Below are positions 1 to 8,216 of a DNA stretch of 64,000 bases, one piece after another. Position numbers and translations under genes: made by a program. The DNA lies in the NCBI GenBank assembly GCA_028284865.1, contig JANQQV010000018.1, forward strand, positions 62,001 to 126,000, written 5' to 3'. Position 1 is the stretch's first letter. Each line of letters begins with the position of its first letter. The stretch comes from Rhodothermales bacterium (GTDB taxonomy: Bacteria > Bacteroidota > Rhodothermia > Rhodothermales > UBA10348). The notes beneath the pieces are model-generated. The model ran no database searches. It worked only from the letters and a program-made list of their open reading frames with translations, and had not been told where the DNA came from.

Positions 1-188
1 GTTTTTTTGTGAACCTGCGTTGGACCATGCCATTACTGGCCAGTTTGATGATTGTCGCCCTTTTCGAACCCGCACTTTCGTATGCGCATGCCTTCGGCTG
101 GGCACTTATCGACACCGTCGTAGGATTTGCAACGGCTATCTTCTTCACTTTCAGAACCGAATACCGCTATCGCCGCCGTCTCGCCTGA
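1..188 (+). CDS. C-terminal end of a membrane protein (partial)
   Basis: The frame is open from base 3 to a TGA at 186-188, so only about 61 C-terminal residues are visible. They form two hydrophobic stretches (around MPLLASLMIVALF and WALIDTVVGFATAIFF) and end in a basic tail, TEYRYRRRLA. This is the usual topology of the cytoplasmic end of an integral membrane protein under the positive-inside rule. The following ABC ATPase frame overlaps it, so it may be the membrane partner of that ATPase, but too little is present to name a family. Confidence 0.5.
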   Translation, partial: FFVNLRWTMPLLASLMIVALFEPALSYAHAFGWALIDTVVGFATAIFFTFRTEYRYRRRLA

Positions 189-822
189 ATCGCTTCGCCT
201 GACCGGCCTTTCCAAACGATACGGACAAGGTCCACCGGTCATCTCTGACTTGACCCACACCTTTGTGCAGGGCTCAGCAACGGGGTTGGTTGGACCCAAC
301 GGGTCCGGGAAGACCACATTGCTCCGCCTGCTGTCCGCCGTTGCGTATCCGACGACCGGAAGTGTTCAGTATGGCGATCTGGATATTCACGCCCACCCCT
401 TCACCTACCTGCGACATGTTGGCCAGGTCTACGCCGATGCCCAGCTACCTCAGCACTTGACGGCTGTTGAGCTGCTTGAGTGGATTCTTCGAGAGCGTGA
501 AGACTGGGATGGCAATGGCTCTGCTCGCGTTGAGCAGATGCTCGACGCCGTGCTCTTGGATGAACGTCGGCACAATCTGATCGGCACGTACTCAAGTGGT
601 ATGATCCAGAAGACCCAACTGGCCGTTGCACTGGTCGCTCGCCCCAACGTATTGCTGCTGGACGAACCGTTTCGCGGATTGGATTCCGAAGCGACATCGG
701 CAGCGCTTGAACTCGTGGATGATTTCCGCAAGGCTGGAGGTCTATTGCTTATCGCCAGTCACACGCGTGCTTTGCTGGACCAGTTCTGTGACGAGGTCAT
801 GGACTTGACCGATCGAGGATGA
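127..822 (+). CDS. ABC transporter ATP-binding protein
   Basis: This is a 231-residue ABC ATPase that would energise an unidentified transporter from the cytoplasmic face. The Walker A motif GPNGSGKTT lies near residues 56-64. A degenerate signature, YSSGMIQK, replaces LSGGQ, and Walker B is VLLLDEPF followed by the D-loop RGLD. The length and compact layout resemble the CcmA-like branch, but no ccm genes are nearby. The only start in this frame is TTG at 127, four bases after an in-frame stop, which forces a 62-base overlap with the upstream membrane protein. The first 20 or so residues align with nothing typical of the family, so the true start may be a non-standard codon further in. Confidence 0.75.
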   Translation: MQRLSSSLSEPNTAIAAVSPESLRLTGLSKRYGQGPPVISDLTHTFVQGSATGLVGPNGSGKTTLLRLLSAVAYPTTGSVQYGDLDIHAHPFTYLRHVGQVYADAQLPQHLTAVELLEWILREREDWDGNGSARVEQMLDAVLLDERRHNLIGTYSSGMIQKTQLAVALVARPNVLLLDEPFRGLDSEATSAALELVDDFRKAGGLLLIASHTRALLDQFCDEVMDLTDRG

Positions 823-904
823 AAGTCTTTGGTCCGAGTGGAAAGGGAGGATGCCTGTGATTTACCATAGCGAAGCCCAATCATCTCAAAACCCGTTCTA
901 GAAC

Positions 905-1387
905 ATGAAACGCATTCTTCTGGTCGCACTGACTCTACTGGTCCTTCCCGTTGCGGCCCAGGACACCCTCGAGGAACTGGACGCTTATTGGGCCGAAGTC
1001 TCAAGGACCGTAGCCGACGGCGATTTTGAAGGCTATGCGGCCGTCTACCATCCCGATGCGGTGTTGGTTTTCGCATCAAACGACCAGTCTGTCCCGCTTC
1101 AGCAAGCACTTGACGGCTGGAAGGCGGGTTTCGATGCCACCGCCAGCGGAGCCATGACTGCATCGGTTGACTTCCGGTTCTCTCAGCGCTTGGTCAGCGA
1201 GACAACAGCGTGGGAAAAAGGCATCTTCAGCTATCGCTCGGAGAGCGATCAAGGTGAAGGTGGCGCCATGGTGCACTTCACCGCCCTCAGCGTCAAGAAA
1301 GGTGGTCAATGGCTGATGCTGATGGAAAACCAGATGGAGCAGGCGACACAAGCAGAATGGGACGCACTGGCGCCGAAAGAGAACTGA
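905..1387 (+). CDS. secreted NTF2-like (SnoaL/DUF4440-type) protein
   Basis: This is a 160-residue protein. A signal peptide (MKRILLVALTLLVLPVAAQ) ends near residue 19. The mature part has the pattern of NTF2-like proteins: an N-terminal helix around LDAYWAEVSRTVADGDFEGYA, then YHPDAVLVF, a central strand region, and a closing strand pair around GGQWLMLMENQ. Members of this fold are small cone-shaped ligand-binding or enzymatic domains. No catalytic residues can be assigned here. The gene stands alone, converging on the gene at 1450-2205. The protein at 24009-24449 has the same general fold. Confidence 0.6.
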   Translation: MKRILLVALTLLVLPVAAQDTLEELDAYWAEVSRTVADGDFEGYAAVYHPDAVLVFASNDQSVPLQQALDGWKAGFDATASGAMTASVDFRFSQRLVSETTAWEKGIFSYRSESDQGEGGAMVHFTALSVKKGGQWLMLMENQMEQATQAEWDALAPKEN

Positions 1388-1449
1388 TTCGCCAGCCCCA
1401 AAAAAAGACGACCCGCTGAATTGCCCGGAAGAATCGAGGGCGGAAACGG

Positions 1450-2205
1450 CTACTGTGCGGGCGTCAACTCCGGGACGACGTCTGAGCGCTCAAAGCGCTC
1501 CTTGACGATGGACACACCGAATTCCTCGTCCCCGATTCGGGCATACTGGAGATCGCCGACCCATTCCACCATGGCGGCATCGGGTTCCATCGGCGAATCC
1601 GTTGTTCGGCTCTCGAAATGATAGAGGCCGATGCCTGCGGCGTAGCGAAACGAGATGAATCCGTTGTCGCCGTTCTGATCGCCCCAGAAATGCTCATATC
1701 TCGCGGTTGAGTCAACAGGGACCGTCTGTCCTCCGACCTGGATGGCGGTCGCCTCTCCCACCATGTTCATGTCTTGCTGGGAAAACGGGGACTGCCAGTT
1801 GCAATCAGACATGCCCATGTTCGATGCTCCCATCAGATGGATGCGACCGCGCTGTTCACGCGTGTAGCATTGAGCCTGTCGGATCAGCCGATCCTCTGAA
1901 TATGTCTGTACCAGAACGAAATAGTCATCGACCCCAGCAACGGGCGCCTGAATAGCGGTGACGGTGAAGCGCAGAAAAGCCGGGTCAATGGACTCTCCAT
2001 CTCGCGTATGGGTAATCCGGTACTCGAACTCGTTGCCATCCTGTAAATAGATGAATGGCGTTTCCATTTGGCCGTTGTTCAGCGTCGGAGGAGCCATGAT
2101 ACTCGCTCTGGGCTGAGCAGCTGCTGGCAAAGCGACAAGCGCACATGCCGCGAACACCAAAAAGGCTTGCAGCTGTGCGGGGACTATTTCCAGAAAACGA
2201 TTCAT
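1450..2205 (-). CDS. secreted protein of unknown function
   Basis: I do not recognise this 251-residue protein. An N-terminal hydrophobic segment (FLVFAACALVALPAAAQ) looks like a signal peptide. The mature part is rich in beta-type sequence and acidic residues. It has only two cysteines, within CYTREQ and SDCNW, which could form a disulfide in the periplasm or outside. The ATG at 2205 is preferred over a GTG at 2223 because it places the signal peptide at the N-terminus. It lies 100 bases behind the DsbA-like gene on the same strand and could be co-transcribed with it. Confidence 0.5.
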   Translation of the reverse strand: MNRFLEIVPAQLQAFLVFAACALVALPAAAQPRASIMAPPTLNNGQMETPFIYLQDGNEFEYRITHTRDGESIDPAFLRFTVTAIQAPVAGVDDYFVLVQTYSEDRLIRQAQCYTREQRGRIHLMGASNMGMSDCNWQSPFSQQDMNMVGEATAIQVGGQTVPVDSTARYEHFWGDQNGDNGFISFRYAAGIGLYHFESRTTDSPMEPDAAMVEWVGDLQYARIGDEEFGVSIVKERFERSDVVPELTPAQ

Positions 2206-2305
2206 TGCTGTGCGTACGCGCACGGAAGAGTTGGGTTACACGAGTCTGGACGGGCTGATCGGAGACCACCACTTGAGCTCTTACTCGCTCTGCATCGGTC
2301 GTCTG

Positions 2306-2977
2306 TCAATCGTTTGACGAGGATTGAGGCAGTTTGGATAGCGCCTCTTCAAAACGTCTCATCGGTTCGTTCCCGTAGAACACGTCGACTGGCCCTGCCC
2401 CCCTGTTCACTGGAACGACGGCAAAGGTGGGCGTCCCCGTCGCGCCATAAGCGCCGCCCAATCTCAGGTCGGTCATGATGAGCGGCGCGACGGCATCGCG
2501 GTCATAACAGTCGCGGAATTCCTCCAAGGGCAGGCCAGCATCTGTGGCGAACCGCTCGAAAGCGGGATAGGGATCGCGCAGGTAGCGCCAGTCTGATTGC
2601 TCTTCAAACAGTCTGTCCAGCATCGCCTCAAAACCAGCTCGATCCGCGACACCACCGGCACAGAGGGCCGCCTTTGAGCCCTGATATCCTCGCATCAATC
2701 TTGGAATAGGCGTGAAACGGTAGACGAAATTCGCTTTGTCGGCAAGCAGCATGTTCAACGAGTCCTTCCTCTGAAGATGGAAGCGACGGCAGGTTGGACA
2801 GGCCGGATCGGCGAACTCATGGACCGTTGCTCGAGTGGCGTCGGTGCCATACGTCCGCGCCAATTCCGCTCGGCTGAGCAATTGGGCATCCGCACTCACG
2901 CTGTCCGCGGCGGTCTGCGCGAAAACGGCTATCGGTGAAAGAAGGATTACAGCAAGAATTAAGCGGAGTCGAAGCAT
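2306..2977 (-). CDS. secreted DsbA-like thioredoxin-fold protein
   Basis: This is a 223-residue protein with a signal peptide (MLRLRLILAVILLSPIAVFAQ). A thioredoxin-type redox motif CPTC sits in FADPACPTCRRFH at about residues 60-72. The mature part has a DsbA-like layout with a helical insertion (AGFEAMLDRLFEEQSDW) and the cis-proline segment GATGTPTFAVV near the end. Such proteins catalyse thiol-disulfide exchange on exported proteins. The ATG at 2977 is used because the longer frame (to 3094) would bury the signal peptide. Two extra cysteines, in AALCAGG and RDCYDR, are present; whether the protein oxidises, isomerises or reduces disulfides cannot be read from the sequence. Confidence 0.75.
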   Translation of the reverse strand: MLRLRLILAVILLSPIAVFAQTAADSVSADAQLLSRAELARTYGTDATRATVHEFADPACPTCRRFHLQRKDSLNMLLADKANFVYRFTPIPRLMRGYQGSKAALCAGGVADRAGFEAMLDRLFEEQSDWRYLRDPYPAFERFATDAGLPLEEFRDCYDRDAVAPLIMTDLRLGGAYGATGTPTFAVVPVNRGAGPVDVFYGNEPMRRFEEALSKLPQSSSND

Positions 2978-3375
2978 GGGAATCGAAGCAAAAGGCAGGC
3001 AATAGCGGGTCCAGGATGTACCTGAGGAGTGTGCAATTGTTGCTATTACCCTGTCCTGCCGAGTCCATATCGCGCCGCTCAACGTCCCGCCCACTCAATT
3101 CAAGATTGCGCGAATCCGTGACGATGCTGCAAACCCTTTTCCATTCAACGCAACCGACCCATACAGGCCCCGTAGACGGCGTAGCCTGAAACAACGGGGT
3201 ATTCCAGGATGCCCTGAGGGGTTTTCACCTCCTGAAACGCTCTCCCTGACGAATTCCACTCAGGAATGAACAGTCGGCGGTTTGCGTCCAAAGCAAGGTG
3301 TCAGATTCTCCTCCATCCAGGAGCCTTCGTTGCGTCTGCAGCGACAGTGTCCCCGTATCAACCATTCCAGACGAC
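2978..3375. other. 398-base divergent intergenic region
   Basis: This gap separates the minus-strand DsbA-like gene from the plus-strand tolC gene and must carry both promoters. I see no convincing -35/-10 pair, operator repeat or RNA structure, and the open frames in it have no coding character. Confidence 0.4.
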
Positions 3376-4770
3376 ATGACTTCCAGCATCGCCCTGCCTC
3401 GCTTCGATTCCGCCGCCTTCCGGCACTTCGCAGCCCTCTCGTTGCTGACTCTTTTTGCTTCCCTGTTCATGGCCATGCAGGCCAACGCCCAGGAAATCCA
3501 GGAGGTCACATTCAATCAGGCGGTCGAGATCGCGCTTGATAACAACAACACCATCAAGCGGGCCGAGAACAATCTCGAACTGCAGGAACTGACGGTCAGA
3601 TCGGCACGAGCTGATTTCCTCCCCAACTTGAATGCGAATACGGGAGCGAGCCGAAACTGGGGCCTCCAGTTTGACCAGACCGTCGGTCAGCTGCGAAATA
3701 CGTCGACTGACGGATTCAACTACGGTGTCAGTACAGGGCTGAACCTGTTCAACGGGTTTTCGGATGTGGCCAATCTGAATGCCGCCCGGGCCGCCCTCGA
3801 AGCACAGGAGTACTCGATGGAGCGGACACGTCAGACGGTCGTGTTCAATGTGATCTCGAACTATCTCAATGTCATTCTGGGAGAGGAAAACATTCGCATC
3901 CGCCAGGAAGAGGTGGAGGCCCAGCAGCAGCTTCTCGATCAGATCGAAGAGTTTGTCCGGGTCGGTACACGGGCCATCTCTGATCTGTACCAGCAGCAGG
4001 CCACGTTGGCAAACGCCGAATCCAACCTGCTGACGGCTGAAAGCAACTTCCAGGTGGCGAAGACGCGCCTGATTCAGGTTCTGCAGCTCGATCCGCTTTC
4101 GGAATACCGATTCATGGCTCCCGACCCAAGCACGCTCCCGCTCAGTGTTCGCGCTTACGATCCCGAGGATCTGCTGGTCAGCGCATTCGAACGCCGTGCC
4201 GACATTCGGGCCATGGAAGCGTCGATTAACGCAGCGGAGCAAGGCATTCGCATAGCCCGCTCGGGGTATCTGCCGTCACTGAGCCTGAGCGCCAGTCACG
4301 GTTCCGGCTACACATCAGCCAACGAGCGTGACGACTTCGGAACGCAGCTTGAGAACAACCGATCCGAACGTCTTGGATTCAGCCTGTCCATCCCGCTCTT
4401 CAACCGTCTCAACGTGAAGCGGGGAATCGAGTCCTCAAAAGTGCAGTTTGCCAATGCTCGACTGGACCTGGAAAACGTCCAGCAAAACGTTGCCATCGAG
4501 GTTCGCCAGGCTTATTTGGACTATCAGATTGCTGTACAGCGTCTTGATGTCACCGAGAAGAGCCTTCAGGCAGCCGACCAAGCACTTCGCGTAGAAGAAG
4601 AGCGCTACGAAGTCGGTGCCTCCACCCTCGTCGAATTGCAGCAGGCCCGTTCACAGTTCGTGAATGCCTCCAGCCAGCGGGCCCAGGCTCTGTTCCAGTT
4701 TCATTTTCAGCATCGCCTGATCGAATACTACCAGGGAATCCTGGATCCGGGCCAGTCACTCTTCGACTGA
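3376..4770 (+). CDS. TolC family outer membrane efflux protein
   Basis: This is a 464-residue outer membrane channel of the TolC/OEP family, the exit duct of tripartite efflux or type I secretion systems. A signal peptide ends at ANAQ near residue 38. Two homologous halves follow, each rich in long amphipathic helices (for example VEAQQQLLDQIEEFVRVGTR and the matching EERYEVGASTLVELQQARSQ). The motif RVGTRAISDLYQQQATLANAES is the family's typical helix-turn repeat. The start at 3376 is chosen because it precedes the signal peptide; the frame continues upstream without coding character. An adaptor and an ATPase follow on the same strand, giving an efflux-type operon. Confidence 0.92.
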   Translation: MTSSIALPRFDSAAFRHFAALSLLTLFASLFMAMQANAQEIQEVTFNQAVEIALDNNNTIKRAENNLELQELTVRSARADFLPNLNANTGASRNWGLQFDQTVGQLRNTSTDGFNYGVSTGLNLFNGFSDVANLNAARAALEAQEYSMERTRQTVVFNVISNYLNVILGEENIRIRQEEVEAQQQLLDQIEEFVRVGTRAISDLYQQQATLANAESNLLTAESNFQVAKTRLIQVLQLDPLSEYRFMAPDPSTLPLSVRAYDPEDLLVSAFERRADIRAMEASINAAEQGIRIARSGYLPSLSLSASHGSGYTSANERDDFGTQLENNRSERLGFSLSIPLFNRLNVKRGIESSKVQFANARLDLENVQQNVAIEVRQAYLDYQIAVQRLDVTEKSLQAADQALRVEEERYEVGASTLVELQQARSQFVNASSQRAQALFQFHFQHRLIEYYQGILDPGQSLFD

Positions 4771-4838
4771 TTGCCTGAAACTCCGCATCGCGGCTGATCC
4801 CTCCCTCCTCCCTTTCAATTATCGAATCATCCCGCAGC

Positions 4839-6203
4839 ATGGCCAAGAAGAAGAAAAACGCCACGAAACGCATCCTGATGTTCCTGGGTGTATTGGTCGT
4901 AGTCGCCATCGTTTTGATCATCGGACTCCGAGCCTCTGGCGTTGTTGGTGGTCAGGAACGTGCAACCGAAGTCGAACTGGCTGACGTCGAGCTCCGCACC
5001 GTGACCCAACTGGTGACGGCCTCCGGTAACATCCAGCCCGAAGTCGAAGTACGGATCAGCCCGGACGTCTCCGGAGAGATCGTGGCGCTTCCGATTGCCG
5101 AAGGCGATCGGGTCTCACGCGGTCAGCTTCTCGCCCGAATCCGACCGGATTTTTATCAGGCACAGGTTGACCAGGCAGAAGCCTCTGTGCTGCAGGCCAA
5201 AGCCAGTGAAGCTCAGCGTCGTGCGGACCTGTTGAATGCTGAGCTTGAATTGAATCGTCAAAAGTCGCTTTTCGATTCGGGTGCAATCTCAGAATCGGCA
5301 TTCCAGACCACGGAAACCCGTTATGAGACCATGAAGGCCTCGTACGAGGCTTCCCAATACAGCGTCCAGATTGCCGACGCCCGCCTGAAAGAGGCTCGTG
5401 AGCAGCTTTCTCGTACGACCATCTACGCCCCGATGGACGGTACGATTTCCATCCTGGCCGTTGAGCTCGGTGAGCGTGTTGTCGGTACGACGCAGATGAC
5501 GGGTACGGAGATGATGCGCGTTGCCAAACTGAACCAGATGGAGATGCTGGTCAACGTCAACGAGAACGACGTGGTCAACGTGGCTCTCGGTGATACAGCT
5601 GCGATCGAAATCGATGCCTATCCGCAGCGCTTGTTCAAGGGTGTGGTGACCGAAATCGCCAACTCAGCTCGAGTTACCGGGATGGGTAGTCAGGAGCAGA
5701 TCACCAACTTCCCAGTCAAGATTCGCATCCTCGACCCGCATAACGTCACATTTGACGCATCGGGAGTGGACGATGTCGTGATGGACAACGAGTTGCCTGT
5801 CGCCTCGACTGAAATGCCAAACTTCCGTCCTGGAATGAGCGGTACCGTGGACATCTTCTCCCACACGGTGGAAGGCGCCACAACCGTGCCGATCCAGGCC
5901 GTGACCGTACGCGACTACATGCAGATTGATGAAGAGCATGGCGGCATTGTCGACTCCCTGCGTGTGACTGGCGAAGAGGACCTCCGCCGTGTCGTGTTCG
6001 CCGTGGATGAAGACAACCGCACTCGCCTCGTCGAAGTCGAGACCGGAATTGCTGACGATTCGCACTTTGTCATCCTCTCCGGAATCAGTGTAGGTGACCG
6101 TGTCGTCATCGGCCCATACCGGGCTGTTTCCCGGACCATGGAGCCGGGTGAATTGATCAAGGAACGGGAAGACGAGACGCCGGCCCGCTTTGCCAGCAAC
6201 TGA
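4839..6203 (+). CDS. MacA/HlyD-type periplasmic adaptor subunit
   Basis: This 454-residue membrane fusion protein bridges an inner membrane transporter to a TolC channel. A lysine-rich N-terminus ([11 protein letters not shown]) leads into one transmembrane helix at about residues 12-31. A lipoyl half-motif follows ([20 protein letters not shown]), then a long coiled-coil hairpin of roughly residues 105-190. The second lipoyl half comes next ([19 protein letters not shown]), then beta-barrel and membrane-proximal domains ([23 protein letters not shown]). An acidic insert near residues 300-325 ([13 protein letters not shown]) lengthens the barrel. It lies 68 bases after tolC and 31 bases before the ATPase gene, as in macAB-tolC operons. 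Confidence 0.9.
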   Translation: MAKKKKNATKRILMFLGVLVVVAIVLIIGLRASGVVGGQERATEVELADVELRTVTQLVTASGNIQPEVEVRISPDVSGEIVALPIAEGDRVSRGQLLARIRPDFYQAQVDQAEASVLQAKASEAQRRADLLNAELELNRQKSLFDSGAISESAFQTTETRYETMKASYEASQYSVQIADARLKEAREQLSRTTIYAPMDGTISILAVELGERVVGTTQMTGTEMMRVAKLNQMEMLVNVNENDVVNVALGDTAAIEIDAYPQRLFKGVVTEIANSARVTGMGSQEQITNFPVKIRILDPHNVTFDASGVDDVVMDNELPVASTEMPNFRPGMSGTVDIFSHTVEGATTVPIQAVTVRDYMQIDEEHGGIVDSLRVTGEEDLRRVVFAVDEDNRTRLVEVETGIADDSHFVILSGISVGDRVVIGPYRAVSRTMEPGELIKEREDETPARFASN

Positions 6204-6234
6204 TTCGACTCCCACCCTCAACGCGGACGACGGC

Positions 6235-6996
6235 ATGAGTGAGCAAGAACCGATCATCATTCTTGATGACATCCATCGCACCTACAAGATGGGGTCGCAG
6301 ATTGTGCGTGCCCTTGACGGGGCCAATCTGGAAGTCTTCCCGAACGAGTATGTGGCCATCATGGGCCCTTCCGGATCGGGTAAGTCGACCATGATGAACA
6401 TCATCGGATGCCTGGACGTGCCCACCAGCGGGCGCTACGTCCTCAATGGACAGGATGTCAGCGACATGGACGATGACGAGCTTGCAGAGGCTCGCAACCG
6501 CGAAATCGGATTCATCTTCCAGACGTTCAACCTGCTTCCCAGGGTTGATTGTCTTCAGAATGTGGAGCTTCCACTGATCTACGCCGGCCATCCGCGTTCC
6601 CTGCGTCGCGAAATGGCAGCCGATGCGCTGAAGGCCGTTGGCCTTGGCGACCGCATGGATCACAAGCCTAATGAGCTATCCGGTGGACAGCGCCAGCGCG
6701 TGGCCGTAGCCCGTGCATTGGTCAACAAGCCTTCCATCCTTCTTGCTGACGAGCCCACGGGTAACCTCGACTCCAAAACGGGTATCGAGATCATGCACCT
6801 GTTCGAGGCGCTCTACAAGGCTGGCAATACGATCCTTCTGGTTACGCACGAGGAAGACATCGCTCAGCACGCACGCCGCATTATCCGCTTGCGCGACGGC
6901 AAGATCGAGACGGATGAACGCGTGGAGTCGCCGACCCTGGAAGGTGTCGACCTGGATGCGGCCAAGGGCGAGATCAACGCAGAAATCGCTGAGTAG
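6235..6996 (+). CDS. MacB/LolD-type ABC ATPase
   Basis: This is a 253-residue ATPase of the MacB/LolD (mechanotransmission) class. Walker [10 protein letters not shown] lies at residues 44-52, with the Q-loop in [11 protein letters not shown]. The signature is [15 protein letters not shown], Walker B is [12 protein letters not shown], and the switch histidine is in LLVTHEED. The motif QTFNLLPR with the ADEPTGNLD sequence is characteristic of this class. The ATG at 6235 is preferred over a TTG at 6190 that would overlap the adaptor gene. The matching FtsX/MacB permease would be expected next, but the following gene lies on the opposite strand, so the membrane subunit must be encoded elsewhere. 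Confidence 0.9.
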   Translation: MSEQEPIIILDDIHRTYKMGSQIVRALDGANLEVFPNEYVAIMGPSGSGKSTMMNIIGCLDVPTSGRYVLNGQDVSDMDDDELAEARNREIGFIFQTFNLLPRVDCLQNVELPLIYAGHPRSLRREMAADALKAVGLGDRMDHKPNELSGGQRQRVAVARALVNKPSILLADEPTGNLDSKTGIEIMHLFEALYKAGNTILLVTHEEDIAQHARRIIRLRDGKIETDERVESPTLEGVDLDAAKGEINAEIAE

Positions 6997-7027
6997 TTGA
7001 CCGTTCGAGCACCTTAGCGATGGCGAT

Positions 7028-7504
7028 CTACATCCCGCACAGGTAGCGATCCCGCTCCTGGACGAACGTGACGTTGCCTTCAGATCGCCGAATCTGCACG
7101 ATCTGATGCGGCAGCGATAGAGCTTGGACCGTGATGCAATCCTGCGCTGGCACGTTCAGGACGTAGTGAACCGTGATCTCGTCTCCGGTCTGTTCAACCG
7201 ATTTGACCTCGACGATATAGCCTCCCGATTCCGTCGGAACGGCAATGACACCGACCATGTACTGCTCGAAGTCGACTTCGGGTACTGCTTCCAGCGTCGT
7301 GAACCGTTCAAGGGCCTCGTCAAGCTCGGTCTGACTCCTGAGGATGACCTCCACGGTATCCCGTCCCAATCCAACATGCCCGATGGCAATGGCCTCAAAA
7401 GCCAACACATCATCCGGGCCATCGTCCAGTTCGGCGGCCTCCTCGCACGCAGTCAAGGAAAAGAGCAGTGAAGCGAATATTATGGTTTGAAGAAGTTGCT
7501 TCAT
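7028..7504 (-). CDS. PrcB-domain lipoprotein
   Basis: This is a 158-residue lipoprotein. The signal sequence MKQLLQTIIFASLLFSLTAC ends in a lipobox cysteine. The C-terminal half matches the PrcB_C pattern: a hydrophobic strand (YMVGVIAVP), a glycine pair with aromatic residue (ESGGYIVEVKSVEQ), and a closing strand ending in HQIVQIRR. In Treponema PrcB is an accessory to the dentilisin protease; in Bacteroidota the domain is common in stand-alone lipoproteins of unknown role. No protease gene is adjacent. The ATG at 7504 places the lipobox correctly; an upstream ATG at 7522 would add six residues. It converges with the ATPase gene. Confidence 0.65.
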   Translation of the reverse strand: MKQLLQTIIFASLLFSLTACEEAAELDDGPDDVLAFEAIAIGHVGLGRDTVEVILRSQTELDEALERFTTLEAVPEVDFEQYMVGVIAVPTESGGYIVEVKSVEQTGDEITVHYVLNVPAQDCITVQALSLPHQIVQIRRSEGNVTFVQERDRYLCGM

Positions 7505-7571
7505 GACCTGTGTAGCGAACATGGAATCGGTGTATGAGTGATCTCCCGCACCGCCTTCAACGTGACGATCT

Positions 7572-8162
7572 ATGACGGCTTACATCGAATCATTCCTGCC
7601 CCTTTTTGTTGCCATGAACCTGCCTGGGGTCCTGCCCATTTTCATGGGACTGACCGACGGCATGAGCAAGCAAGCTCGTCGCAAGCTGGTTTTTCAGGCG
7701 TCGTCCACAGCGTTTGCTGTCGCCATGCTGATTCTTTTTGCCGGTGATGTCATCTTTCAGACGATGGGCATCACCGTCAACGACTTGCGTGTCGGGGGAG
7801 GATTGATTCTGCTGGTGCTCTCGATTACGGATCTGATTTTCAGTGACTTTCGGCAGCGCGCCCCGGATGATGATGAGGATGTCGAAACGAGCATCGGTAT
7901 CGTTCCGATCGGCATTCCTCTAACGATGGGACCAGCCGCTATAACAACGATCCTCGTGAGCCAGCAAAGTTTCGGTTATCTGCCTACGAGCGTGTCGCTT
8001 TTCACAAATCTGGCCCTGATCACCATCGGATTCCTCTACGGCCCCGGCCTCCTCGAGAAGCTTGGCGCGTCTACGGCGAAAGCCGTTGCGAAGGTCACAA
8101 GCCTCTTCTTGGCCGCCATCGCCGTGGCGATGATCCGGACCGGAATTCTGGGGATGATCTAA
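7572..8162 (+). CDS. MarC family integral membrane protein
   Basis: This is a 196-residue protein with about six transmembrane helices, the size and layout of the MarC/UPF0056 family. The family motif FVAMNLPGVLPIFMGLT lies near the start. In the middle are VGGGLILLVLSITDL and IGIVPIGIPLTMGPAAIT, the conserved substrate-site-like segment with its glycine and proline residues. The function of MarC proteins is not settled; despite the name, a role in multiple antibiotic resistance has not held up. The gene is alone, divergent from the PrcB-type lipoprotein with 67 bases between them. Confidence 0.9.
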   Translation: MTAYIESFLPLFVAMNLPGVLPIFMGLTDGMSKQARRKLVFQASSTAFAVAMLILFAGDVIFQTMGITVNDLRVGGGLILLVLSITDLIFSDFRQRAPDDDEDVETSIGIVPIGIPLTMGPAAITTILVSQQSFGYLPTSVSLFTNLALITIGFLYGPGLLEKLGASTAKAVAKVTSLFLAAIAVAMIRTGILGMI

Positions 8163-8216
8163 GCCCGACTCAACGCCGCGAGAATCACCAGACCAGTCGG
8201 CTGTAATCTCCCTCGA

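Noticed and set aside
6996..7028. Broken or fused permease after the MacB-type ATPase
   Set aside because: No FtsX-like remnant is present in any frame between the ATPase and the convergent lipoprotein gene; only 31 bases lie between.
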